Assembly (NCBI GenBank): GCA_019638595.1
Contig: JAHBTJ010000018.1
Coordinates: 100,831-164,830 of the forward strand
Direction: 5' to 3'
Length of the DNA: 64,000 nucleotides
From: Chitinophagaceae bacterium
Lineage (GTDB): Bacteria; Bacteroidota; Bacteroidia; Chitinophagales; Chitinophagaceae
Below are positions 44,431 to 52,822 of this stretch, one piece after another. Position 1 is the stretch's first letter, and each line of letters begins with the position of its first letter. Both the position numbers and the translations under genes were made by a program. Under the pieces are notes generated by a model. It had not been told where the DNA came from and made no database searches. It saw only the letters and a list, made by a program, of their open reading frames with translations.

Positions 44431-46212
44431 ATGACCATTAATAAAAGCATCAGGCGGTACCTGGTACTGCTCATTCTATGTATGTGCGCATATAACAGCC
44501 CTGCCCAAAATATACTTGGCAGAACAGTATCTGTTGACATCCGGCAACAAAGGCTGGACGATGCGTTATCCATTATCAGCAATCGTGCGAATTTCAGCTT
44601 TTCCTATAACAGCAATATTCTCAGGCGCGACAGCCTGGTGAGCTTACCGGCAGGCGACTATACTATCCGCCAGGCACTGAAACAATTGCTGGGAACCGGT
44701 TACGAATACAAAGAGAGCGGCAATTATGTTATACTGAGGCGTGTAGCGATCAGGCTTACATCGGTAGTGCAGCAAAACCCCGCTACTGACAATACTATTA
44801 CCATTACCGGATATATAGTAAATGGCGGAACGGGTGAGAAAATAGGCAACGCAAGCATCTATGAGCCGGTTCACCTGGCATCCACGCTCACCAACAAGGA
44901 AGGAAAATTTTCCATTAAGTTAAAAAGCCGGCACAGAACCGCTTCCCTGTCTGTCAGCAAAGATGCTTTTGAAGATACTACTGTTACCATACAACCTGCC
45001 TATAATATGCAGTTGGAAATATCGCTTGTGCCCGTGGTCAACGCGAGGATTCAATCTACAGCGAACATTTACCAGCTTGCAGACAGCGGGCTTGCTATGC
45101 CGGTAATAGATACGTTCAGCATTCCCCCAATGAACAGACCTCAAACCGTTGAGCAAACCAGGCTGGCAAAACTCTTTTTAACTGCCCGTCAAAAAGCACA
45201 GAGCCTTAATATCAGGAAATTTTTTACTGAAAAATCAATGCAGGTATCGGTTGTACCGGGGTTAAGCACAAATGGCAGCCTCGGCAGCCAGGTGATCAGT
45301 AAATTTTCTTTCAACGTTTTGGGCGGTTACACCGGCGGTGTGGAAGTGGCTGAAGCAGGCGGCATTTTTAATATTAACCGTAAAAACACTCAGTTTGCAC
45401 AGGTTGCAGGGGTATTCAATCTTACCGGTGGAGAAGCAAAAGGGGTACAGGTTGCCGGTATACATAATACCGTGCTGCAGCAAATGAACGGGGTGCAGGT
45501 TGCCGGCATATCCAACCATGTTAAACACCATGTTACAGGCTTACAGGCTGCCGGAATTTCAAATATAAACGGAGGCGATTTTAAAGGGGTGCAATTATCG
45601 GGCATTATTAACTATAACGCCGGATCCTTTAAAGGATTGCAAGCTGCCGGCATTGTTAATTATACAAAAAACTTACGGGGCGTTCAGGTAGGGCTGATCA
45701 ATATTGCAGACAGTTCAGACGGTTATAGCATTGGGCTGGTAAATATTATTTTGAAAGGATATCACAAAGTATCTGTTTCTACCAACGAAACAACCAATCT
45801 TAACATATCCTTTAAAACCGGGAGTACAAAACTATACAGCATACTGCAGGCCGGAACCAACGCTGGAAACAGGAATGGAAAGCTGTATACTGCCGGATAT
45901 GGATTAGGCACGGAAATAAAAATGCTGAACCGGCTTTCTGTAAACCCGGAGCTGAGCTCTTCATTTGCTTATCTGGGCAATTGGGATCATTCCAATATCT
46001 TAAACAGGTTTAATCTTCAATGTAACTTCAACCTGGGTAAAAAGTTTTCAGTATTTGCCGGGCCATCATTTACACTGTATTACAGCGATCAGAAAACTGC
46101 GGTTGACGGGTACAAATTCCCCGTGGTATCACAATCAACCGGTAAAAGAATGTTTAACAACGATAACCTGACAGGTTGGATAGGCTGGAACGCAGGCATT
46201 CATTTGTTTTAA
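44431..46212 (+). CDS. STN and carboxypeptidase-regulatory domain protein with VAGI surface repeats
   Basis: A 593-residue protein with a signal peptide (RRYLVLLILCMCAYNSPAQ). Residues about 28-105 form an STN domain (VDIRQQRLDDALSIISNRAN, AGDYTIRQALKQLLGTGYEY), as in TonB-linked signalling receptors. Residues about 122-203 form a carboxypeptidase-D regulatory-like sandwich. Residues about 295-440 carry at least eight imperfect repeats around GVQVAGI-N (QVAGVFNLTGGEAKGVQVAG, IHNTVLQQMNGVQVAGISNH), typical of LA_2272-type surface repeat proteins. There is no TonB-dependent barrel. It follows FecR by 15 bp and is the sensor-like partner of the sigma/anti-sigma pair. Confidence 0.8.
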   Translation: MTINKSIRRYLVLLILCMCAYNSPAQNILGRTVSVDIRQQRLDDALSIISNRANFSFSYNSNILRRDSLVSLPAGDYTIRQALKQLLGTGYEYKESGNYVILRRVAIRLTSVVQQNPATDNTITITGYIVNGGTGEKIGNASIYEPVHLASTLTNKEGKFSIKLKSRHRTASLSVSKDAFEDTTVTIQPAYNMQLEISLVPVVNARIQSTANIYQLADSGLAMPVIDTFSIPPMNRPQTVEQTRLAKLFLTARQKAQSLNIRKFFTEKSMQVSVVPGLSTNGSLGSQVISKFSFNVLGGYTGGVEVAEAGGIFNINRKNTQFAQVAGVFNLTGGEAKGVQVAGIHNTVLQQMNGVQVAGISNHVKHHVTGLQAAGISNINGGDFKGVQLSGIINYNAGSFKGLQAAGIVNYTKNLRGVQVGLINIADSSDGYSIGLVNIILKGYHKVSVSTNETTNLNISFKTGSTKLYSILQAGTNAGNRNGKLYTAGYGLGTEIKMLNRLSVNPELSSSFAYLGNWDHSNILNRFNLQCNFNLGKKFSVFAGPSFTLYYSDQKTAVDGYKFPVVSQSTGKRMFNNDNLTGWIGWNAGIHLF

Positions 46213-46295
46213 CATTTTTTTATTTTCAACAGGATAAGGGTGCATAATATTTGAATTGTCTTATATCAAACCTATTTACAAATAAAAAGAATAAC

Positions 46296-46724
46296 ATGAA
46301 AAGAATCTTCCTGTTAATGACAGCTTGTGTATTAATCCTGGCATCGTGTGATAAAGAAAAAGTAGTATCACCCAATGATTTACCTGCTACCAGCACCAGT
46401 TATATCAATACACACTTTGCAGGACAGCAGATTTTACAGGTTGTGAAAGAAAGAGACGATCTTAAAACAACCTATAAGGCCTACCTGAACAATGGTACAA
46501 AGCTTGAGTTCAATAGTGATGGGGAAATTATTGACATTGAAAGCAACGAAGCATTACCGGAAAGCGTAATTCCTGCCCCCATTCTTAGCTATGTAAGCAC
46601 CAACTATCCTGCTGTATTTATTAAAGAATGGGAACTGGATAAAACAACGCAGGATGTTAAGCTATCGAACGGGTTAACACTTGAATTTGATAAAAACGGA
46701 ACCTTTTTAAGAATAGACGACTGA
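46296..46724 (+). CDS. PepSY-like (DUF2874-type) lipoprotein
   Basis: The protein has 142 residues from the ATG at 46296-46298. It has a lipoprotein signal (LLMTACVLILASCDKE; lipobox with Cys). The mature part has two PepSY-like repeats of about 60 residues: LPATSTSYINTHFAGQQILQ with YKAYLNNGTKLEFNSDGEII, and VIPAPILSYVSTNYPAVFIK with VKLSNGLTLEFDKNGTFLRI. These small domains bind or inhibit partner proteins in the periplasm; the exact role here is unknown. It is 83 bp after the STN-repeat gene and may share its operon. A terminator hairpin follows at 46761. Confidence 0.85.
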   Translation: MKRIFLLMTACVLILASCDKEKVVSPNDLPATSTSYINTHFAGQQILQVVKERDDLKTTYKAYLNNGTKLEFNSDGEIIDIESNEALPESVIPAPILSYVSTNYPAVFIKEWELDKTTQDVKLSNGLTLEFDKNGTFLRIDD

Positions 46725-46760
46725 TATTAATTTAACTTTTCTTTCATACAGAGGCATATA

Positions 46761-46803
46761 GGCAACAGCATGCATTTACATAAAAGCTGCTGTTGCCTTT
46801 TAT
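46761..46803 (+). terminator. Intrinsic terminator after the PepSY-like gene
   Basis: GGCAACAGC (46761-46769) pairs with GCTGTTGCC (46789-46797) across a 19-base loop, followed by TTTTATTTT. It closes the sigma/FecR/STN/PepSY run. Confidence 0.75.
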
Positions 46804-46873
46804 TTTAAAACGACCTGCTGCGCTTCAATAAGAGCATTCATTTTTGTATAGGGAATAGTGTAATTTGCAAATT

Positions 46874-47371
46874 ATGCTGTCATTTAAAAAAGCCGGTACA
46901 AATGATATTCCTTTGATAAGAGAGCTGACCTTTCAAATATGGCCGGTTGCTTATCAATCCATTCTTTCTCCGAAACAAATGGAATATATGCTCGAAATGA
47001 TGTACAGCGTTCCATCGCTGGAACAGCAAATAACAATATTAAAGCACCGGTTTATTATTGGCTACAATGGAGAAAAGCCGGTAGCGTTCGCATCGTACTC
47101 GCCGCAGTTACCGGAGGAAGGCATATACCGGTTGCACAAAATATATATACTCCCCGCCATACAGGGAAAAGGTGCAGGCAAAGCAATGATAAATCACATT
47201 ATAAGTGATATATCACAGAATGGCGGCAAAGTGCTTGAGCTGAATGTAAACCGTTTTAACAATGCTAAAAGCTTTTACGAAAAAATGGGGTTCGCCATAT
47301 ACCGTACAGAAGACAACGATATTGGTAACGGTTATTTTATGAACGACTATGTAATGCGTAAGCTGCTATAA
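46874..47371 (+). CDS. GNAT family N-acetyltransferase
   Basis: The protein has 165 residues from the ATG at 46874-46876 (a TTG at 46865 would add three). Landmarks: FKKAGTNDIPLIRELTFQIW, ILSPKQMEYMLEMMYSVPSL, a strand EKPVAFASYSPQLPEEG, then the acetyl-CoA loop YRLHKIYILPAIQGKGAGKA (Q-G-K-G-x-G) and VLELNVNRFNNAKSFYEKMG. This is the RimI/Wbq-like acetyltransferase form common in Bacteroidota. Its stop overlaps that of the convergent DUF4954 gene by six bases. The substrate is not known. Confidence 0.9.
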   Translation: MLSFKKAGTNDIPLIRELTFQIWPVAYQSILSPKQMEYMLEMMYSVPSLEQQITILKHRFIIGYNGEKPVAFASYSPQLPEEGIYRLHKIYILPAIQGKGAGKAMINHIISDISQNGGKVLELNVNRFNNAKSFYEKMGFAIYRTEDNDIGNGYFMNDYVMRKLL

Positions 47372-49576
47372 CTTCATTTCCTTTATCAACCGGTTCACCT
47401 GCTTTTTAAAAGCCCTGAGCTCTTTCCGCTGCATGGCAATAAAACTGTTATCTTCCAGCTTACCTACTACCTTATCCATTTCCTGTTGGTTATCGTACAC
47501 CATTTGCCGGAAAATATTGGAGTAATCTTTTGCACGCGATTCGTAAATTCCTTCCGTAAGCCATGCTTTGGTTTGAACAGCTTTTTGCAACAGCTCCCCG
47601 AAGCGTGTAGCCGATAAGGCAGATGCCGGAATAGCAAGCGCCTCCAGCAAAGCAGCAATGGCATGCTCAAATTTTTGCCTTTCGTAACCGGCCGCCTGCG
47701 CTGTATAAAAAGCATGTACATCGTCCCAGCTTTTTACTTTTCCGGTATGTATGTTTTTTCTGAATTTTTCCAACGCCTCAGCAGGTATAAGCTGTCCGCC
47801 TACGTTCAGCCAGGCTCCCCGTTTGGGCTTTGCCGGTAGTTGCCTTGTTAAGCCGGAAAAAGTTTTTATACCAAATGTTTTTATGCATTGTAAACATTGG
47901 AGTATGCCGTAGTATATGACCAGCTCCTTAAAAATATCGTATGCCTGCTGAATTTTAACGATCACCACTTTTCTTTCACTGTTTTCAAAACCATCCGCCA
48001 GCACTTCAAGCTCATCTACAACAGGATCGTGATCATCAAGCAATTTTCTTCCCGCTTTTGTGTATTCTTTATCTGTAAGCGGCCTCTTATTATTCTTTTG
48101 TGCATAGGCCTTACCGGTAAACAGGGCCAACAGCTCCAGGGATCGCATTATTTCATTGATCGTATCGGGAGCCAGCGCTTCAAATTCTATCTGCTGTATC
48201 CTTTCAATCCTGGCATCCCTGTCCTGGTATTTCCATTCGTTGCGGGCAATGGCATACAGGTTGTACATAAACCAATAGGCGGGCATTACCAGCAACTGGT
48301 CTTTAGCTACATCGTTGCTTATTAAAGCAAAAGGAATGGGTATATCCAGCTCTGCCGGGTAATCGCCTTTGGCAAGGATATTAAAAGATGCGAACCTTGA
48401 ATTATGCTTCAGGCTCACACATAAGCCCGGCCAAAAGCCACGGCCAGCCAGCAGCTCACCATCCGGGCTGCGGGAATTATGGTTGGAGCCTACCGTTGCT
48501 CCCGCGGCCATATTACTTTGTCCCATTACCGTTGCCGCGCACAAAAAAGAATTGTTATGGTGTTGCTCGTGCGAGGGAAAGATCAGCGAGTTCAACACTT
48601 CGCAGCATGAAATAGTGGAATTATTGCCCAGGTAAGAATTGATAAGCCTGGCTCCGTATTTCAACTGGGAATGTGAAGCCATAATAAAACGGATCGCTTT
48701 TATGCCATAAAAGGCCCTGCATCCCAGTCCCATGATGCCGTTTACCATTTCGCAGCCTTCGCCGATCTGTGAGGGCGCTTCGGCAGATGAGCTGACTGTG
48801 AGGTTCTTGAGCTTATTGGCGCCTTTGATATACGCGTCGGTGCCTATCCACACATCTTTAATGATGCTGGTATTTTTTATGATCGTCCTGTCGCCGATCT
48901 TTCCATAGTATCCCCTCTGTACATCATACTCTTTCTGAGTAAACATTTTAAACCGTTCCTGCATCACCTCATCATCCCTGTATTTAGACCATAGCCACGC
49001 GTCGCCCGGTAACATGCGGGTAAAAGGAATTACTTTCCGTCCCCCGTTTTCATTGCATATTTCCAGCCATATCCTGATATGCTCACTTTCGCCTTCCTTG
49101 ATAATGCCATTGCCGAATTTAGCCGCGTTGGTGGTTGAAAGCTCGTTAATATTCACCAGTATTACTTCACTGCCTATAATGTAGTGCGACAGGTAGCTAA
49201 CGCTGTCTACTACTATATTATCTCCAAAATCGCAACTGATAATGGTACTGTTATACAGCCCCACCGGCATGCGCAGGTTATGATATTCCAGGAAGCAGGG
49301 CTCCAGCTTACCAATGCGCACCAGTCCAAAGAACTGGCAGTTTTTAACCAGTTCCGGGTTAAAAGCATCCGATACCAGTATCTTGTTCCAATCGTCGGAT
49401 GTATTACGGTTACGCACCAGCACCTCAATCTCCCATGCAGTCAGCCCACGGTATTGTATGCCGTTCCTGTTCTGGATATTACGCAAATGATATTCGTCTT
49501 TTCCTTCGGGAAGATATTCTGCCGGTACAAAATTATACCCCAGCGAATCAATGCTTCTTTTATTAATGATATTCAC
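47366..49576 (-). CDS. DUF4954 protein with left-handed beta-helix
   Basis: A 736-residue cytosolic protein. The N-terminal LGYNFVPAEYLPEGKDEYHL and YRGLTAWEIEVLVRN are the DUF4954 opening. The middle (about residues 95-340) is a series of hexapeptide-like turns (ISCDFGDNIVVDSVSYLSHY, IIGSEVILVNINELSTTNAA, DRTIIKNTSIIKDVWIGTDA, LINSYLGNNSTISCCEVLNS), as in acyl- or nucleotidyltransferases of sugar-nucleotide metabolism. The C-terminal part is helical. Similar Bacteroidota proteins are usually one per genome. The gene follows glmS on the same strand, fitting a role near hexosamine metabolism, but activity is unknown. Confidence 0.88.
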   Translation of the reverse strand: MNIINKRSIDSLGYNFVPAEYLPEGKDEYHLRNIQNRNGIQYRGLTAWEIEVLVRNRNTSDDWNKILVSDAFNPELVKNCQFFGLVRIGKLEPCFLEYHNLRMPVGLYNSTIISCDFGDNIVVDSVSYLSHYIIGSEVILVNINELSTTNAAKFGNGIIKEGESEHIRIWLEICNENGGRKVIPFTRMLPGDAWLWSKYRDDEVMQERFKMFTQKEYDVQRGYYGKIGDRTIIKNTSIIKDVWIGTDAYIKGANKLKNLTVSSSAEAPSQIGEGCEMVNGIMGLGCRAFYGIKAIRFIMASHSQLKYGARLINSYLGNNSTISCCEVLNSLIFPSHEQHHNNSFLCAATVMGQSNMAAGATVGSNHNSRSPDGELLAGRGFWPGLCVSLKHNSRFASFNILAKGDYPAELDIPIPFALISNDVAKDQLLVMPAYWFMYNLYAIARNEWKYQDRDARIERIQQIEFEALAPDTINEIMRSLELLALFTGKAYAQKNNKRPLTDKEYTKAGRKLLDDHDPVVDELEVLADGFENSERKVVIVKIQQAYDIFKELVIYYGILQCLQCIKTFGIKTFSGLTRQLPAKPKRGAWLNVGGQLIPAEALEKFRKNIHTGKVKSWDDVHAFYTAQAAGYERQKFEHAIAALLEALAIPASALSATRFGELLQKAVQTKAWLTEGIYESRAKDYSNIFRQMVYDNQQEMDKVVGKLEDNSFIAMQRKELRAFKKQVNRLIKEMKL

Positions 49577-49758
49577 GGCTAAATTGGAAATTTGAGATTT
49601 GAAATTTGAGATGTTTAGTGTTTATAGTTTGTGGTTTCTCATAGCCCATAGCTGACTGCTCAAAGCTATTTGTGGTTTAAATACTTTATGGCTTTGACGT
49701 TTTCAAATCTCAAATCATTCAAACTTAAAACCATAAACTAAAAACCCAAAATCCCATC
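49574..49758. repeat. AT-rich repeats and GTTTGTGGTTT tract between glmS and DUF4954
   Basis: The gap is made of AAATTTGAGATTTGAAATTT, GTTTATAGTTTGTGGTTTC, TCATAGCCCATAGCTGACTGC, TTTGTGGTTTAAATAC and TTTTCAAATCTCAAATCATTC. These words recur in the iol operon gaps at 36.9 and 38.9 kb, so they belong to one interspersed repeat pool. Confidence 0.65.
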
Positions 49759-49759
49759 C

Positions 49760-51595
49760 CTACTCCACGGTTACACTTTTGGCAAGATTACGCGGTTTAT
49801 CTACATCGTACCCCCTGGCTACTCCAATGTAGTAAGAAAACAACTGCAGGGGTATGGTGCTGATAATGGGAGCTATCAGCTCATCGGCTTCCGGCACAGG
49901 TAATACATCATCGGCCATCCCGGTAATTGTTTCATCGGCTTCGGTAATAACAGCTATCACCTTTCCTTTTCTCGCTTTTATTTCCTGTATATTGCTGATG
50001 ATTTTCTCGTAATACGCGTCGCGGGTGGCAACAAACACTACCGGCAATAATTCATCAACCAGCGCAATAGGTCCATGCTTCATTTCAGCCGCGGGATACC
50101 CCTCCGCATGGATATAGGAAATTTCCTTGAGCTTTAAAGCGCCCTCCAGCGCCACGGGAAAGTTATAGCCACGCCCCAGGTACAAGGCATCTTTTACATC
50201 CTTATACTTTAAGGCTACCTTTTGTATATGCTCCGCGGTACCTAAAACCTGCTTTACTTTTTCCGGAACATCGTTCAGCTCTTCCAGCAAATGAAGATAA
50301 CGTTCATGCGTAATCGCATTTCTTTCTTTTGCTATCATTAAAGCCACCATGGTAAGCACCGTAAGCTGCGCCGTAAAAGCTTTGGTGCTTGCCACACCAA
50401 TTTCGGGCCCGGCATGCGTATAAGCCCCGGCGTGCGATAAACGGGCTATGGAAGAACCCACTACATTCACGATCCCTAAAATAACAGCGCCCTGCTCTTT
50501 CGCATTTTCAAGCGCTACCAGGGTATCCGCCGTTTCGCCGCTTTGTGAAATGGCAATGATCATATCGCCCTTGTGTATAACAGGGTTCCTGTACCTGAAT
50601 TCTGAGGCGTATTCAACTTCTACCGGTATGCGGCACAGCTCCTCTATAATATACTCTGCTATTAGGCCCGCATGCCACGAGGTTCCGCACGCAACAATGA
50701 GTATCCGGTTGGCATTCTTTATTTTATCAATATTGTTTTGAATGCCCGACATGGTAATAGTACCCTGTGTAACATCAAGCCTTCCTCTTAAACAATCGTA
50801 AATAGTGGAAGGCTGTTCAAAGATCTCTTTAAGCATGAAATGATCGTAACCGCCTTTTTCAATGGCTGCCAGTTCAAGATCGAGCTTTTGAATAAAAGGG
50901 GTTTGCCGTTCATTACCCAGGTTTTTCAGGATCAATTCATCCGGCTTAATAATGGCGATCTCATAGTCGTTTACATACACCACTTCCTTGGTATATTCAA
51001 TAATAGGCGATGCATCGCTGGCTAAAAAATGTTCCCCTTTCCCGATGCCTATCACCAAAGGACTTCCTTTACGGGCCGCGATCAGGGTACCAGGATTATC
51101 CCTGTCTATCAACACAATTACATAGGCGCCCACTACGCGCTTAAGCGCAATACGCAAAGCCTCTTCCAGCGTACTCTCATTATTCTTCTGAATGTCTTCT
51201 ATAAAATTGAGCAATACTTCCGTATCGGTATCGCTATGGAACTTATATCCTTTTTTGACCAGTTCCTGTTTCAGCAGGGCATAGTTTTCAATAATACCGT
51301 TATGGATCATTGCCAGCCTGCCATTGGCGGATACATGCGGGTGAGCGTTCCTGTCGCTTGGCTCACCATGGGTAGCCCACCGGGTATGCCCTATGCCAAT
51401 ATTCCCTTCCAGGTCCTGCCCCAATGTTGTTTCTTCAAGCGCCGCTACCTTCCCTTTCTTCTTGTACAGCTTCATTCCATGATTCAATAAAGCTACCCCG
51501 GCGCTGTCGTATCCCCGGTATTCCAATCGCTTTAACCCTTTGATAATTACCGGGTAAGCCTGCCGGTGCCCGATATATGCCACAATTCCACACAT
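49760..51595 (-). CDS. glmS: Glutamine--fructose-6-phosphate aminotransferase (isomerising)
   Basis: A 611-residue protein, the normal GlmS length. After removal of Met, Cys1 is the glutaminase nucleophile (MCGIVAYIGHRQAYPVIIKG, LKRLEYRGYDSAGVALL). The N-terminal Ntn glutaminase domain shows GNIGIGHTRWATHGEPSDRN and NHGEIENY-like HNGIIENYALLKQEL. Two SIS domains follow: RILIVACGTSWHAGLIAEYI, MIIAISQSGETADTLVALE, GRGYNFPVALEGALKLKEIS, and the C-terminal DKPRNLAKSVTVE end. It makes glucosamine-6-phosphate from fructose-6-phosphate and glutamine. A perfect LacI-type palindrome lies 38 bp upstream. Confidence 0.97.
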   Translation of the reverse strand: MCGIVAYIGHRQAYPVIIKGLKRLEYRGYDSAGVALLNHGMKLYKKKGKVAALEETTLGQDLEGNIGIGHTRWATHGEPSDRNAHPHVSANGRLAMIHNGIIENYALLKQELVKKGYKFHSDTDTEVLLNFIEDIQKNNESTLEEALRIALKRVVGAYVIVLIDRDNPGTLIAARKGSPLVIGIGKGEHFLASDASPIIEYTKEVVYVNDYEIAIIKPDELILKNLGNERQTPFIQKLDLELAAIEKGGYDHFMLKEIFEQPSTIYDCLRGRLDVTQGTITMSGIQNNIDKIKNANRILIVACGTSWHAGLIAEYIIEELCRIPVEVEYASEFRYRNPVIHKGDMIIAISQSGETADTLVALENAKEQGAVILGIVNVVGSSIARLSHAGAYTHAGPEIGVASTKAFTAQLTVLTMVALMIAKERNAITHERYLHLLEELNDVPEKVKQVLGTAEHIQKVALKYKDVKDALYLGRGYNFPVALEGALKLKEISYIHAEGYPAAEMKHGPIALVDELLPVVFVATRDAYYEKIISNIQEIKARKGKVIAVITEADETITGMADDVLPVPEADELIAPIISTIPLQLFSYYIGVARGYDVDKPRNLAKSVTVE

Positions 51596-51632
51596 AATTA
51601 TAAATTGATTTGTAATATGTTTTCAGCTTTAA

Positions 51633-51646
51633 CGCAAACGTTTGCG
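51633..51646. promoter_or_regulatory. Perfect 14-bp LacI/PurR-type operator palindrome upstream of glmS
   Basis: CGCAAACGTTTGCG, 38-51 bp before the glmS start on the minus strand, is fully palindromic and has the CG-centred form of LacI/GalR/PurR operators. It shares CAAACGTTTGCG with the site before iolB at 28901. Its location overlaps the likely glmS promoter, so binding would repress. Confidence 0.65.
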
Positions 51647-51786
51647 CAATAGTACGAAAAATCTATTTATTCTTTTAACCGGTATTCCGGGACAGACCCG
51701 TTTTAATGGGGCTTCGTTATTCACCAAAAAATAATTCAATAATTATGCAATCTTTCCTGAAAAGCATCCTTACTACAAATTGATTT

Positions 51787-52761
51787 ATGAAAGCCCTTAT
51801 TATACTGGTTACCTGTATCATAACAATGCACTCTTCATTCAGTTACCCCATTTCACCCCGCCCATTGCGAAAGCTGATCATTGAGAGCGAATATATTATT
51901 ACCGGAAATGTGCTTACAACCGGTACAATAACGACAAACAATAACAAAAATGTATGGGAGAGTGATTATGCACTGGTACTTGTAGAACGATTATTGCAGG
52001 GCAAGCCGGTTCCGGATACGGTTAAAGTATATTATAGCGCTGCAATGATCTGCCCGGCGCCTCCCGTATATCATCCCGGCGAAGCAGTAATTGTATTCCT
52101 GGATAAAAACCCCGGGGAGCAAGGAACATATTTTACACACGCACTTTCTTACGGCGCGAAATCTTTTACCACAAAAAGCGACCGGGATGTTTATCAGGCG
52201 CGCATCCTTGAAATGCAGGAGATACTGGCAGCCCAAAACCCTTCCAAAAAACACGATGCCACCATTGAATGGCTGGTACAATGCGCCGCCCACCCGGCAA
52301 CACGTTGGGATGGTGTATATGAGCTTAGCCCGCAAAGTGATTTTATGTCGTATTACGATGATGACAAAGCCATGAAGAAAAGCGTTTTTCTTAACACCGC
52401 TCAAAAGGAATTTTTATTCAACAGCTTTATTAAGATTGATAAGCCCACGCACAACGATCTGTATATAGTTGATATGATAACAGGAGTTAATGACGTATCG
52501 CTGCTTGAACAGCTTAAAAGCCGGCTTACCACCGCAGAGCGTGATGACAGGTGGTTGTCGTCGCTCATTATGCATTATATAGTACAGCTTACAGGAAATA
52601 AAGAGCTGGAATCCATACACAGGAAATTTGATGGATCAATATATAACCAGGAAAAAAAGGGTGAAAAGCAACTACAGCAGACATATGACGAGTTTCTCAG
52701 GAAAATGGAAGCTGTTCCCATCCGGCAAACACATACTGCATACGGCAGGAATGCTATATAA
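51787..52761 (+). CDS. Secreted protein of unknown function
   Basis: A 324-residue protein with an N-terminal signal peptide (KALIILVTCIITMHSSFSY, no lipobox). After it: RKLIIESEYIITGNVLTTGT, DYALVLVERLLQGKPVPDTV, VYYSAAMICPAPPVYHPGEA and VIVFLDKNPGEQGTYFTHAL. This beta-rich opening recalls proteins that assay a cost or cytochrome-like fold, but I cannot assign a family. The rest is helical and polar. It lies between glmS (divergent) and the DUF5009 gene (convergent) with no operon partner. Confidence 0.65.
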   Translation: MKALIILVTCIITMHSSFSYPISPRPLRKLIIESEYIITGNVLTTGTITTNNNKNVWESDYALVLVERLLQGKPVPDTVKVYYSAAMICPAPPVYHPGEAVIVFLDKNPGEQGTYFTHALSYGAKSFTTKSDRDVYQARILEMQEILAAQNPSKKHDATIEWLVQCAAHPATRWDGVYELSPQSDFMSYYDDDKAMKKSVFLNTAQKEFLFNSFIKIDKPTHNDLYIVDMITGVNDVSLLEQLKSRLTTAERDDRWLSSLIMHYIVQLTGNKELESIHRKFDGSIYNQEKKGEKQLQQTYDEFLRKMEAVPIRQTHTAYGRNAI

Positions 52762-52822
52762 TAATACAACGCTTTTACCGGCACACTTTTAAAAAGTAAG
52801 GCTGCTTTAAGCCGGGGAAAAA

